DNA of 64,000 bases from Dyella_A sp051962475 (GTDB lineage Bacteria > Pseudomonadota > Gammaproteobacteria > Xanthomonadales > Rhodanobacteraceae): assembly GCF_051962475.1 (NCBI RefSeq), contig NZ_JBQCCF010000017.1:1-64000 (forward strand), given 5' to 3'. The position numbers and the translations under genes are program-made. The stretch's first letter is position 1. Each line of letters starts with the position of its first letter. This document shows, piece by piece, positions 42,480 through 51,751 of the stretch. The notes under the pieces were generated by a model. The model was not told where the DNA came from and made no database searches. It saw nothing but the letters and a program-made list of their open reading frames with translations.

Positions 42480-44081
42480 ATGTCCACGCACCTCGACGAA
42501 ACCCGCCGCCGCCGCACGTTCGCCATCGTCAGCCACCCTGACGCGGGTAAGACCACGCTAACCGAAAAGCTGCTGCTGTTCGGCGGCGCGATCCAGATGG
42601 CCGGCTCGGTGAAGGGACGCAAGGCCGCTCGCCACGCCACCTCCGACTGGATGGCGCTGGAGAAGGAGCGCGGCATCTCGGTGACCTCGTCGGTAATGCA
42701 GTTCCCGTACGAGGGGAAGATCGTCAACCTGCTCGACACGCCGGGCCACGCGGACTTCTCCGAGGACACCTACCGCGTGCTCACCGCGGTGGACTCGGCG
42801 CTGATGGTGATCGACTGCGCCAAGGGCGTGGAGGAGCGCACGATCAAGCTGATGGAGGTGTGCCGCCTGCGCGACACGCCGATCATGACCTTCATCAACA
42901 AGCTCGACCGCGAGGGCCGCTCGCCGATCGAGTTGATGGACGAGGTGGAATCGGTGCTGGGCATCGCCTGCGCCCCGGTGACCTGGCCGATCGGCATGGG
43001 CAAGCGGTTGAAGGGCGTGTACCACCTGGTGCTGGACGAGGTGCACGTGTTCGAGCCGGGCAAGAACTTTACTCGGCAGGACTCGACCATCTTCAAGGGC
43101 CTGGACGCACCGGGGCTGGAGGAAGCGGTCGGCGCGGCCGCGCTGGCCGAGCTGCGCGAGGAGCTGGAGCTGGTGCAGGGCGCCGCGCCCTCGTTCGATA
43201 TCCGTGAATACCTGGCCGGCAGGCTCACGCCGGTGTTCTTCGGCTCGGCGGTGAACAATTTCGGCGTGCAGCTGCTGCTGGACTTCTTCGTGGAGCACGC
43301 CCCCTCACCGCGCTCGCGCAGCACCTTGACCCGCGAGGTGTCGCCGGAAGAGGAGAAGCTCACCGGCTTCGTATTCAAGATCCAGGCGAACATGGACCCG
43401 GCGCACCGTGACCGCGTGGCGTTCATGCGCGTGTGCTCGGGCACCTACACCGCGGGCATGAAGATGATCCAGCCGCGCACTGGCAAGGAGGTACGCATCG
43501 CCAACGCGCTGACCTTCATGGCCTCGGACCGCGAGATCGTGGAGACCGCCTACCCGGGCGACGTGATCGGCCTGCACAACCACGGCACCATCACCATCGG
43601 CGACACCTTCACCGAAGGCGAGCTGCTGAGTTTCACCGGCATCCCCAACTTTGCGCCGGAGCTGTTCCGCCGGGCGCGGCTGCGCGATCCGCTGAAGATG
43701 AAGGCGCTGCAGAAGGGTCTGGCGCAGCTGTCGGAGGAAGGCGCCACCCAGTTCTTCCGCCCGCTGATGTCCAACGACCTGATCCTGGGCGCGGTCGGCG
43801 TGCTGCAGTTCGACGTGGTGGCGTACCGGCTGAAGGACGAATACAACGTCGAAGCGACGTTCGAGCCGGTGAGCGTGGCCACCGCACGCTGGGTGCACTG
43901 TGACGACGAGAAGAAGCTGGCGGAGTTCCGCGAGAAGAACGCGATGAACCTGGCCATCGATGCCGCCGGCGAACTGGTCTATATCGCGCCCACCCGGGTC
44001 AACCTGCAGCTGGCGCAGGAACGCTGGCCGCAGGTGCGCTTCTCGGCGACGCGCGAGCATGCCGCCGCGGTGGACGCCTGA
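42480..44081 (+). CDS. prfC: peptide chain release factor 3
   Basis: 533-residue class-II release factor GTPase that removes RF1/RF2 from the ribosome after peptide release. G1 IVSHPDAGKTTLTEKLLLFG (about 14-33), G3 LDTPGHADFSEDTYR, G4 INKLDREGR; the RF3-specific GAIQMAGSVKGRKAARHATS follows G1. Full length. It starts ATG at 42480, without a good ribosome-binding site; a TACAAT hexamer at 42442-42447 may be the -10. Monocistronic. Confidence 0.95.
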   Translation: MSTHLDETRRRRTFAIVSHPDAGKTTLTEKLLLFGGAIQMAGSVKGRKAARHATSDWMALEKERGISVTSSVMQFPYEGKIVNLLDTPGHADFSEDTYRVLTAVDSALMVIDCAKGVEERTIKLMEVCRLRDTPIMTFINKLDREGRSPIELMDEVESVLGIACAPVTWPIGMGKRLKGVYHLVLDEVHVFEPGKNFTRQDSTIFKGLDAPGLEEAVGAAALAELREELELVQGAAPSFDIREYLAGRLTPVFFGSAVNNFGVQLLLDFFVEHAPSPRSRSTLTREVSPEEEKLTGFVFKIQANMDPAHRDRVAFMRVCSGTYTAGMKMIQPRTGKEVRIANALTFMASDREIVETAYPGDVIGLHNHGTITIGDTFTEGELLSFTGIPNFAPELFRRARLRDPLKMKALQKGLAQLSEEGATQFFRPLMSNDLILGAVGVLQFDVVAYRLKDEYNVEATFEPVSVATARWVHCDDEKKLAEFREKNAMNLAIDAAGELVYIAPTRVNLQLAQERWPQVRFSATREHAAAVDA

Positions 44082-44134
44082 GTCGATAGCCGCGGGCGGC
44101 CCGTCGCGCCGGCGGCAGGATCTTGCATTGCCCC

Positions 44135-44158
44135 ATCCCCTGCCGTCAGGCAGGGGAT
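44135..44158 (+). repeat. hairpin between prfC and CPBP gene
   Basis: ATCCCCTGCC (44135-44144) and GGCAGGGGAT (44149-44158), perfect 10-bp stem with a GTCA tetraloop, about 54 bases after the prfC stop. No T-tract follows, so termination is uncertain. Confidence 0.6.
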
Positions 44159-44211
44159 ACGCACTGGCACGCGGTTGCTAGCATGCGCGCTCCATCCAGG
44201 GGGCCTACCGC

Positions 44212-45117
44212 ATGTCGACCGCTTCGCTCGCTTTTTCCACGCCCGCCGGCAAACCGCGCTGGCAGCGCTGGCTGCTCTTCTCACCGCTCGCGCGGATCGT
44301 GATTTTCGTGATCCTGATGCTGGCGATGACCAAGGGCCTGGTGATCGTGCTGCACGCGTTCGGGCTGACCATGAAGGGCGCTTCGCCCGTGGTTGCTGGC
44401 TGGCTGCAGTTTGCGCTGCGGGCGGTTCCGGCGTTGATCGCGTACCTGGTGCTGGTCTACGGCATCGAACGCCGCCGCCCCGCCGAGCTGGCGTTGCGGC
44501 GCGTGGCGCCGGACGGACTGGCGGGCATCGTCGGCGGCACGGTGCTGTTCAGTGCGGTAGTCGGCGCGCTGTGGCTGCTGGGCAGCTATCACGTCACCGG
44601 ATTCAACGCCCAGGCGGCGTGGCTACCGGCGCTGCTGACGGCGGGGCTGGGCGCGGGCATCGGCGAGGAGATCATGTTCCGCGGCGTGCTGTTCCGGATT
44701 GTCGAAGAGGGCCTGGGTACGTGGGCCGCGCTGGTGGTGTCGGCGCTGTTCTTCGGCGCGGTGCATATCTCCAACCCGGGCGCCACGCTGTGGAGTTCGG
44801 CGGCGATCGCGATCGAGGCAGGGCTGCTGTTCGGCATGCTCTATCACCTCACCCGCTCGCTGCCGCTGTGCATGGGTGTGCATGCAGCATGGAATTTCGC
44901 GCAGGGAACGATCTACGGCATTCCCGTGTCGGGGATGGCGGTCGATGGCTGGCTGGTTTCCAGCCGCTCCGGGCCGGATTGGTTGAGCGGCGGCGTGTTC
45001 GGCGCCGAGGCGTCGGTGGTGGCGCTGACCCTGTGCACCCTGTGCACGGTGGCGCTGTTCGCGGTCGCCCGCCGACGCGGTTCGATCGTGGCGCCGTCCT
45101 GGCGCCGGCGCGGCTGA
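44212..45117 (+). CDS. CPBP family intramembrane glutamic endopeptidase
   Basis: 301-residue membrane protein of the CAAX protease / bacteriocin-processing (Abi, Rce1-like) family, about eight helices. Catalytic motifs are complete: GIGEEIMFRGVLFR (motif 1 EExxxR, about 147-160), FFGAVHISNP (motif 2 FxxxH, about 181) and HAAWNFAQG (motif 3 HxxxN/D, about 224). Substrate unknown. Converges on the hotdog-fold gene with only three bases between the stops. Confidence 0.9.
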   Translation: MSTASLAFSTPAGKPRWQRWLLFSPLARIVIFVILMLAMTKGLVIVLHAFGLTMKGASPVVAGWLQFALRAVPALIAYLVLVYGIERRRPAELALRRVAPDGLAGIVGGTVLFSAVVGALWLLGSYHVTGFNAQAAWLPALLTAGLGAGIGEEIMFRGVLFRIVEEGLGTWAALVVSALFFGAVHISNPGATLWSSAAIAIEAGLLFGMLYHLTRSLPLCMGVHAAWNFAQGTIYGIPVSGMAVDGWLVSSRSGPDWLSGGVFGAEASVVALTLCTLCTVALFAVARRRGSIVAPSWRRRG

Positions 45118-45120
45118 TCC

Positions 45121-45594
45121 TCAGCGCCCGCTGCGCGGGGATACCCACATGTCGATGCGGGCGCGGAACACTTCCTCGCCCGCGTCGTTGCGCACGCTGA
45201 CGCGCACCGGCCAGGAATAGCCGGACGCCGCCTCGACCGCTGGCGCCTCCGGGGTGGCCGTGGCGTGCATGGTGCCGATTGCCTTGGCCAGGTATTCCAC
45301 GGCCATGCCGCGCGGGATCCATCGCATCGCGGGTGGAATGGTGGCGTCGGTCATCACGCCCGCGCTCAGTTCGGCGACGTTGCACAGCGCAATGGCATGC
45401 ACCGTGCCGATATGGTTGTGCACGCGGCGGCGGTCGCGGATGCGCACGACGCAGCGGCCGGGCTCCAGCGCGATGAAGCGCGGCCCGATGGTGGCGAAGT
45501 AAGGTGCCTTCAGGCACAACGCGCGCGCAAACAGCCAGTGGCCCAGCGGCCAGCGGGTGATGCGGCGATACAACGCGAGCACGTTCGACGACAT
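45121..45594 (-). CDS. hotdog-fold (DUF4442 / PaaI-like) protein
   Basis: 157 residues resembling DUF4442 members of the hotdog thioesterase superfamily: RDRRRVHNHIGTVHAIALCN forms the central helix region and AELSAGVMTDATIPP follows. A thioesterase on acyl-CoA is plausible, especially downstream of the acyl-CoA dehydrogenase fadE in the same direction, but a strong terminator separates the two. Confidence 0.8.
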   Translation of the reverse strand: MSSNVLALYRRITRWPLGHWLFARALCLKAPYFATIGPRFIALEPGRCVVRIRDRRRVHNHIGTVHAIALCNVAELSAGVMTDATIPPAMRWIPRGMAVEYLAKAIGTMHATATPEAPAVEAASGYSWPVRVSVRNDAGEEVFRARIDMWVSPRSGR

Positions 45595-45605
45595 GACGCC
45601 CTCCC

Positions 45606-45637
45606 GAAAAAGAACAGCGGCCGCAGGGCCGCTGTTC
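45606..45637 (-). terminator. rho-independent terminator of fadE
   Basis: Read on the minus strand: an 11-bp perfect stem (45637-45627 with 45622-45612, core GAACAGCGGCC / GGCCGCTGTTC), a 4-base loop, then five T (45610-45606). It lies 20 bases after the fadE stop and before the hotdog gene. Confidence 0.92.
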
Positions 45638-45657
45638 GATCGCTGTGGTGACCGCCC

Positions 45658-48132
45658 TCAGGCGGCGTCGGCCAGCCCCTTGCCGGTGGGCTCGTCGCGT
45701 ACCACCGCCGCACGCAGCTCCTTCGGGTCGAAGTCGTCGACCGAGATGAACTCGAAGCTGGCGTCGCGCACCCGCTTGAGCAGGGCCGCCTCGCCTTCAG
45801 TGATGGCCGCAGCCTTCACTGCCTCCAGCAGCTGGCTGTCGTAATCGCGCGAAACGAACTGACCGGCCTTCTGCGCCTTCTGGAACTTGCGCTCCACCGG
45901 CTCAGCGGCGATCACGTCCGGCAGCAACGCGCACATGCGACCCACCGTGTTGTTGGCGGTGGGGGTGAGGTAGGCCCACTGGGTCAGGCGGTCACGTGCT
46001 TCGCCCGGCGCCGTGATGAGCGCCGCCACGCGGCGACCCAGGCGATCCGACGGCGGCACTTCGCGACGGCCGAACGGGAACACCAGCACCCGCAGCAGCC
46101 AGCCGACCGGACGAACCGGGAAGTTGCGGATCGCGCCGTCCAGCGCCATCTGCATGCGCCATACGCACTCGTGGAAGGCCCAGGCCAGCAGCGGGCGATC
46201 CGCCTCGGGGCGGCCGGTGTCCTCGTAGCGCTTGAGCATGGCGCTGGCGATGTAGAGGTAGCTGAGCACGTCGCCCAGGCGCGCGGAGAGCTTCTCCTTG
46301 AACTTCAGCTTGCCGCCGAGCACGCCCATGAACACGTCCGCACACAGAGCCAGGGCGGCGGAGTAGCGGTTGAGCTTGCGGTAGTAGCGGCGGGTATACG
46401 CGTCGCCCGCGGCGTCGCCGATCGCCGAGCCGGTAATACCCAAGGTGAAGCTGCGCACCGCGTTGGAGATGCCGAAACCGATGTGGCCGAACAACGCACG
46501 GTCGAAGGTCTTCAGGCGGTCACCGTAGTCGGCGATCGACAGCGCCTGCATTTCCTTCAGCACGTACGGATGGCAGCGGATCGCGCCCTGGCCGAAGATC
46601 ATCAGGCTGCGCGTCATGATGTTCGCGCCTTCCACGGTAATCGCGATCGGCACGCCCTGCCACGAACGACCGGCGTAATTCTTCGGACCGAGCTGCACGC
46701 CCTTGCCGCCGTGCACGTCCATCGCGTCGCCGGCCACAATGCGGCCCCACTCGGTGGCGTGGTACTTGGCGATCGCCGAGGGCACCGCCGGCTTCTCGCC
46801 GCGATCCACCGCTGCCGCGGTCGCACGCGACAGCGCCGCGGTGGCATAGGTCAAGCCACCGATGCGGGCCAGCGCCTCTTCGACACCTTCGAAGCGGGCG
46901 ATGGACAGCCCAAACTGTTTGCGCAGGCGCGCATAGGCGCCGGTGGCGGCCACCGCCATGCGCACGCCGCCGGTGGCATTGGAGGGCAGCGAAATCGCGC
47001 GGCCCACCGACAGGCACTCCACCAGCATGCGCCAGCCGTGGCCGGCCATGTGCGGGCCACCGATCAGCGTGGTGAGCGGCGCGAACACGTCCTTGCCGTG
47101 CACCGGGCCGTTCTGGAACGGGATGTTCAGCGGGAAGTGGCGACGACCGATCTGCAGCCCCGGCGTGGAGCGCGGCAGCAATGCGAGCGTGATGCCGAGG
47201 TCTTCCTTGTCGCCCAGCAGGTGCTCCGGGTCGTACATGCGGAAGGCCAGGCCGACCACGGTGGCGATCGGCGCCAGCGTGATGTAGCGCTTATCGAAGG
47301 TGAGTTTCACGCCCAGCCTCTCGACGCCGTCGACCACCTGCTTGCAGACGATGCCGTAATCGGTGAGCGAGGTGGCGTCCGAGCCGGCGTACGGGCCGGT
47401 GAGCGCGAAACAGGGAATCTCCTCGCCGACGGCCAGGCGCGGCAGGTAGTGGTTCTTCTGCTCTTCGCTGCCGTAGTGCAGCAGCAGCTCGGCCGGACCG
47501 AGCGAATTGGGCACCGCGACGGTGGAAGCCACCGTAGCCGACATTGTCGCCAGCTTCTGCAGCACCGCCGAGTGCGCCAGCGCGGAGAACTGCAGGCCGC
47601 CGTACTGCTTGGGAATGATCATGCCGAAGAACTTGTTCTTCTTGATGAACTCCCACACCGGCGGCGGCAGGTCGCCGAGCTCGTGAGTGATCTGCCAGTC
47701 GTCGATCATCGCGCACAGTTGCTCGACCGGGCCATCGAGGAAGGCCTGCTCCTCTACGCTGAGCTCCGGCTTGGGCTGGCTGAGCAGCTGGTGCCAGTCC
47801 GGCTTGCCCGAGAACAGCTCGCCCTCGAAGCCGACCGTGCCGGCCTCCAGCGCGGTCTGCTCAGTGTCTGAGAGCTTCGGCGTAACCTTGGCGAAGATCT
47901 TCAAGAGCGGCGCGCTGATCTGGCGACGGCGGAACGCCGGCATCAGCAGCGGCACCGCGATGGCCGCTTCGATGATCAGCAGCACCACAGTGGTTACGGG
48001 CGCGCCGGCCAGCAGACCGACCACCAGGGTGGTGACACCCGTGGCGATCGCCCACGTGCGCAGGCCGGTGCGGTGGTAGGCGCAGGCGCCGGAAGCGATC
48101 AGCGCCGCCAGCAGGGTCAATATCACGGACAT
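45658..48132 (-). CDS. fadE: acyl-CoA dehydrogenase FadE
   Basis: 824-residue FAD enzyme for the first step of fatty acid beta-oxidation, of the long FadE type (E. coli FadE is 814). Two N-terminal membrane helices (MSVILTLLAALIASGACAYH; VTTLVVGLLAGAPVTTVVLL) anchor it. The dehydrogenase core includes KNKFFGMIIPKQYGGLQFSA, CFALTGPYAGSDAT (FAD/substrate loop) and GGKGVQLGPKNYAG. The ATG at 48132 is preferred over an upstream TTG at 48168 that would overlap the hydrolase stop. It follows the hydrolase gene by 32 bases. Confidence 0.93.
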   Translation of the reverse strand: MSVILTLLAALIASGACAYHRTGLRTWAIATGVTTLVVGLLAGAPVTTVVLLIIEAAIAVPLLMPAFRRRQISAPLLKIFAKVTPKLSDTEQTALEAGTVGFEGELFSGKPDWHQLLSQPKPELSVEEQAFLDGPVEQLCAMIDDWQITHELGDLPPPVWEFIKKNKFFGMIIPKQYGGLQFSALAHSAVLQKLATMSATVASTVAVPNSLGPAELLLHYGSEEQKNHYLPRLAVGEEIPCFALTGPYAGSDATSLTDYGIVCKQVVDGVERLGVKLTFDKRYITLAPIATVVGLAFRMYDPEHLLGDKEDLGITLALLPRSTPGLQIGRRHFPLNIPFQNGPVHGKDVFAPLTTLIGGPHMAGHGWRMLVECLSVGRAISLPSNATGGVRMAVAATGAYARLRKQFGLSIARFEGVEEALARIGGLTYATAALSRATAAAVDRGEKPAVPSAIAKYHATEWGRIVAGDAMDVHGGKGVQLGPKNYAGRSWQGVPIAITVEGANIMTRSLMIFGQGAIRCHPYVLKEMQALSIADYGDRLKTFDRALFGHIGFGISNAVRSFTLGITGSAIGDAAGDAYTRRYYRKLNRYSAALALCADVFMGVLGGKLKFKEKLSARLGDVLSYLYIASAMLKRYEDTGRPEADRPLLAWAFHECVWRMQMALDGAIRNFPVRPVGWLLRVLVFPFGRREVPPSDRLGRRVAALITAPGEARDRLTQWAYLTPTANNTVGRMCALLPDVIAAEPVERKFQKAQKAGQFVSRDYDSQLLEAVKAAAITEGEAALLKRVRDASFEFISVDDFDPKELRAAVVRDEPTGKGLADAA

Positions 48133-48164
48133 CTCGACACCCTCGTTGCAGTTTACGTTGGGGT

Positions 48165-49049
48165 TCAACCCGCCACGACGCCCGCGGGGGCGTCATGACG
48201 ATGCAGCTCGCCGACGAACGCTGCGATCTCACGCGTGAACGCGTCGTTCGCATCGCCCGCCAGCATGTGCGTGGCGGCCGGCAGCTCCACATGGCGTGCA
48301 TGCGGTACCAGCTGCAGGAATTCGTTCACCGTGTCGCGCGACACCACGTCGCTGCGTCCGCCGGACAGCAGCAGTACCGGCACATCGACCTTCGCCGCGG
48401 CGGCCATCAGGCGCGGCTGGTAGCGCTCGCTCTCGCTGACCACGCCAGCCAGCAGGGCCGGATCCCAGTGCCAGCGCAGGCGGCCGTCGGCGCCCTCGCG
48501 CAGCAGCGGGCGCAGCTGGTCTTCGCTCTTGCGCTCGCGGCGCTGCGGCAGATAGGCGGCGATCGCCTCGGCGGCGTGGGCATAGTCGACAAAGCCGTCC
48601 GGGTGCTCTTGCATGAAAGCTAGGATGCGCTCCACCCCGGCGGTCTCCCAGCGCGGAGTGATGTCCACCAGCACCAGGGCGCGAAACGGCGTCGGCCGAA
48701 TTTCGCCCGCGACCACCAGGCCGAGCAGACCGCCCATCGACGCGCCGACCAGCACCGGGGGCCGGGGCTGGGCGAAGGCCACGGTGATCAGATCGGTGGC
48801 GAACTGGTCCATGTGGTACTGGCCATCGGGGAGCCGATCGCTTTCGCCGTGGCCACGGCTGTCGAAGCTCACGCAGCGGCAACCTGCCCCAGCGAGCGCA
48901 TCCGCGCTGGCGGCCCAGGCTCCGCGCGTCTGGCCGAAGCCGTGGGCGAACAGCAGCACCGGGTCGCCTGCCGGGTGGCGCGTCTCCACCGACAGCGCCA
49001 GGCCATCGGCAGTAGGGAGGCGCGTCACTTCGGGCAAAGGCTTGACCAT
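48165..49049 (-). CDS. alpha/beta hydrolase
   Basis: 294 residues. The alpha/beta-hydrolase fold is clear: VLLFAHGFGQTRGAW (HG oxyanion, about 34-48), nucleophile Ser in LVGASMGGLLGLVV (about 100), acid near LLLSGGRSDVVS, and His in PAATHMLAG. Could be an esterase or thioesterase for acyl compounds. First gene of the hydrolase-fadE operon, divergent from the TetR gene. The start is the ATG at 49049; a GTG two codons earlier is possible. Confidence 0.88.
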   Translation of the reverse strand: MVKPLPEVTRLPTADGLALSVETRHPAGDPVLLFAHGFGQTRGAWAASADALAGAGCRCVSFDSRGHGESDRLPDGQYHMDQFATDLITVAFAQPRPPVLVGASMGGLLGLVVAGEIRPTPFRALVLVDITPRWETAGVERILAFMQEHPDGFVDYAHAAEAIAAYLPQRRERKSEDQLRPLLREGADGRLRWHWDPALLAGVVSESERYQPRLMAAAAKVDVPVLLLSGGRSDVVSRDTVNEFLQLVPHARHVELPAATHMLAGDANDAFTREIAAFVGELHRHDAPAGVVAG

Positions 49050-49157
49050 ACGCACGAGTATGGGTTGCGATGAGCACCGGCGTCAACTCGCGCCGCACCA
49101 TGGCGCACGTGGCGCGCTGCACATTGCAATGAGGGGGGCGCCGGCTACCATACGCCG

Positions 49158-49736
49158 ATGAATGCAAACGCCAAATCCGAACGGACCCGCCTCAGCGCCG
49201 AGGACTGGGAAGAGGCTGCGCTGCAGCTGATTGCCGAGCAGGGCGTCAACGCGGTGGCGGTCGAGGCACTGGCCCGCCAGCTTGGCGTCACCAAGGGCAG
49301 CTTCTATTGGCACTTCCGCACCCGCGAAGCGCTGGTGCAGGCCGCGCTCGAGCGCTGGGAACTTTACGCCGAGCGCGAGATCATCAGCCAGATCGAGGCC
49401 ATCCCCGACCCGCGCGTGCGCCTGCCCGAGCTGTTCCGCCGCGTGGCACACGAGCTGCAGCCGCACCGCGTCTACGCCGCGCTGCTGAAGGCGCTGGACC
49501 ATCCGCAGGTGGTGCCGGTGATGGCGCGGGTCTCGCAGCGCCGGATGGAGTTTCTGCACACGGCCTACCGCGAGGCGGGCATGCCGCCGGCCGAGGCGAT
49601 CAATCGCGCGCGCCTCACCTATGCCGCCTACGTCGGCTTCCTGCAGCTGAACTTCACGCTCGGCCTGCCGCGCATCAGCCACGAGGAATTCGACGCCTAC
49701 GTCGAGCACATGATCGCGACACTGATTCCGGCCTGA
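49158..49736 (+). CDS. TetR family transcriptional regulator
   Basis: 192 residues: HTH at about 16-50 (WEEAALQLIAEQGVNAVAVE, then ARQLGVTKGSFYWHFRTREA), then an all-helical ligand-binding domain. Divergent from hydrolase-fadE with 108 bases between starts, the usual layout for a local repressor, so it probably senses an acyl-CoA or fatty acid. The intergenic region contains a CACGTG palindrome but no longer symmetric operator I can defend. Confidence 0.9.
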   Translation: MNANAKSERTRLSAEDWEEAALQLIAEQGVNAVAVEALARQLGVTKGSFYWHFRTREALVQAALERWELYAEREIISQIEAIPDPRVRLPELFRRVAHELQPHRVYAALLKALDHPQVVPVMARVSQRRMEFLHTAYREAGMPPAEAINRARLTYAAYVGFLQLNFTLGLPRISHEEFDAYVEHMIATLIPA

Positions 49737-49756
49737 TAGGCGCTCCGCGCGACCAG

Positions 49757-49781
49757 AACGGCGCCTTCGGGCGCCGTTTTT
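49757..49781 (+). terminator. rho-independent terminator of the TetR gene
   Basis: AACGGCGCC (49757-49765), TTCG tetraloop, GGCGCCGTT (49770-49778), then T residues to 49781; 20 bases after the stop. Confidence 0.92.
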
Positions 49782-49862
49782 GCTGCACCCTTCCTTGCAA
49801 TGCCAGTGCACGTAAACTAGCGTGCGCGCTTCTTTTTCTGGCAAGACCACGGTGAGGAGCAC

Positions 49863-51644
49863 ATGGCAAGTTCGCTGCAGGTATTGGAAAGCTGGGTCAA
49901 CCAGACGGCAGCGCGCACGCGTCCGGCGCGGATCCACTGGTGCGATGGCTCCGATGCTGAATATGCCGCCCTCGTCGAGCAGATGCTGGCCAGCGGCGAC
50001 TTGATCGAGCTGAACCAGCAGACCCATCCGGGCTGCTACCTACATCGCTCCAGCCCCTCGGACGTAGCACGCGTGGAACACCTCACCTTCGTCTGCACGC
50101 CCGAGCGCGAGGACGCCGGCCCGAACAACCACTGGATGGATCCGGCCGAGGCGCACGCGAAGATGGACGCGCTGTTCGACGGCTGCATGGAAGGCCGCAC
50201 CATGTACGTCATCCCGTACTGCATGGGGCCGATCGAGTCGCCACTGTCGCGCTGCGGCGTGGAGATTACCGACAGCCCGTACGTAGTCGCCAACATGCGC
50301 ACGATGACCCGCATGGGCGCCGCCGCACTGGCGCGCATCGAGTGCGAGGGCAGCTTCGTGAAGGGCCTGCACTCCACCGGCGAGTTGGACCCGGAGCGCC
50401 GCTTCATCATGCACTTCCCCGAGGAGCTGTCGATCCAGTCCTACGGCTCGGGATACGGCGGCAACGCCCTGCTCGGCAAGAAGTGCCACGCACTGCGCAT
50501 CGCCAGCCACCAGGCTCGCCGCGAAGGCTGGTTGGCCGAACACATGCTGATCGTCGGTATCGAAAACCCGGCCGGCGACACGCACTACATCGCCGCCGCC
50601 TTCCCGTCGGCATGCGGCAAGACCAACTTGGCCATGCTGATCCCGCCGGAGGGCTATCGCCGGGATGGCTGGAAGGTGTGGACGGTGGGCGACGACATCT
50701 GCTGGATGCGCCCGGGCGAGGACGGCCGCCTCTACGCGATCAACCCGGAGGCCGGCTTCTTCGGCGTGGCGCCCGGTACCAGCGCCAACAGCAACCCGAA
50801 CGCGCTGGCCAGTGTCGCGCGCGACACCATCTTCACCAACGTCGCGGTCACTGCCGACAACCAGCCGTGGTGGGAAGGCCTGCCCGGCGAGCCGATAACC
50901 GACTGGCAGGGTCGGCCGTACGACCCGGCCAACGGCCCGGCCGCGCACCCCAACGCCCGCTTCACGGTAAGCGCGCGGCAGTGTCCAACCTGGTCGGACA
51001 AGGCCGAAGATGCGCAGGGCGTGCCGATCAGCGCTATCGTCTTCGGCGGTCGTCGTCCGTCGCTGCTGCCGCTGGTGATGCAGGCGCGCGACTGGACCCA
51101 CGGCGTGCTGATGGGCGCAGCGATGGGCTCGGAAACCACCGCGGCGGCGACCGGCGCGGTCGGCGTGCTGCGCCGCGACTCAATGGCAATGAAGCCGTTC
51201 TGCGGCTACCACTACGGCGACTACTTCGCACACTGGCTGTCGTTCGACCAGCCAGGCGCGCAGCTGCCGGCGATCTTCCACGTCAACTGGTTCCGCAAGG
51301 GCAAGGACGGCCGCTTCCTGTGGCCGGGCTTCGGCGACAACCTGCGCGTGCTGGAATGGATGATCGACCGCGTCGAAGGCCGCGCCCGCGGTACCGCCAC
51401 GCCGGTCGGCACGGTGCCGCAGGCGGGTGAACTGCGGCTGGAAGGGCTCGGCCTGCCCGCGAGCGCTCTCAGCGAGCTGCTGCACATCGACGAGGCCGCC
51501 TGGCAGCAGGAACTCGAGGCGATCGGCGCCTACCTGGAGGAGTTCTCCCCTCGCCTGCCCGAGGCCCTGGCGCGCGAGCAGCAGCGGGTGGCCGATGCCT
51601 TGGCCAGCCGTCCCCGGACGTCGCGCAGCGCCGCCTCGGCCTGA
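49863..51644 (+). CDS. pckG: phosphoenolpyruvate carboxykinase (GTP)
   Basis: 593-residue gluconeogenic enzyme converting oxaloacetate and GTP to PEP and CO2. The kinase P-loop region FPSACGKTNLAMLIPP holds the reactive Cys and is specific to the GTP-dependent class; GFFGVAPGTSANSNPNAL and NWFRKGKDGRFLWPGFGDN (guanine/PEP contacts) are intact. Length is typical. Monocistronic between the TetR terminator and a stable hairpin. Confidence 0.96.
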   Translation: MASSLQVLESWVNQTAARTRPARIHWCDGSDAEYAALVEQMLASGDLIELNQQTHPGCYLHRSSPSDVARVEHLTFVCTPEREDAGPNNHWMDPAEAHAKMDALFDGCMEGRTMYVIPYCMGPIESPLSRCGVEITDSPYVVANMRTMTRMGAAALARIECEGSFVKGLHSTGELDPERRFIMHFPEELSIQSYGSGYGGNALLGKKCHALRIASHQARREGWLAEHMLIVGIENPAGDTHYIAAAFPSACGKTNLAMLIPPEGYRRDGWKVWTVGDDICWMRPGEDGRLYAINPEAGFFGVAPGTSANSNPNALASVARDTIFTNVAVTADNQPWWEGLPGEPITDWQGRPYDPANGPAAHPNARFTVSARQCPTWSDKAEDAQGVPISAIVFGGRRPSLLPLVMQARDWTHGVLMGAAMGSETTAAATGAVGVLRRDSMAMKPFCGYHYGDYFAHWLSFDQPGAQLPAIFHVNWFRKGKDGRFLWPGFGDNLRVLEWMIDRVEGRARGTATPVGTVPQAGELRLEGLGLPASALSELLHIDEAAWQQELEAIGAYLEEFSPRLPEALAREQQRVADALASRPRTSRSAASA

Positions 51645-51652
51645 TGCACCCA

Positions 51653-51691
51653 CCGGCCGGCGCCTCGCGCCGGCCGGCTCCAAACCTTTTT
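51653..51691 (+). terminator. probable terminator of pckG
   Basis: Eleven-bp perfect GC-only stem (CCGGCCGGCGC at 51653-51663, GCGCCGGCCGG at 51667-51677) with a 3-base loop. The T5 tract comes about 9 bases after the stem, so efficiency may be reduced. Confidence 0.6.
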
Positions 51692-51751
51692 GCGTTGCGC
51701 CGCATCTGAGCTGGCAAGATGCCCACTGCCTGCCTCGCCAACGGATATTCG

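Noticed and set aside
49056..49157. TetR operator around the CACGTG at about 49107
   Set aside because: Only six bases are symmetric and the flanks do not match; too short to call.
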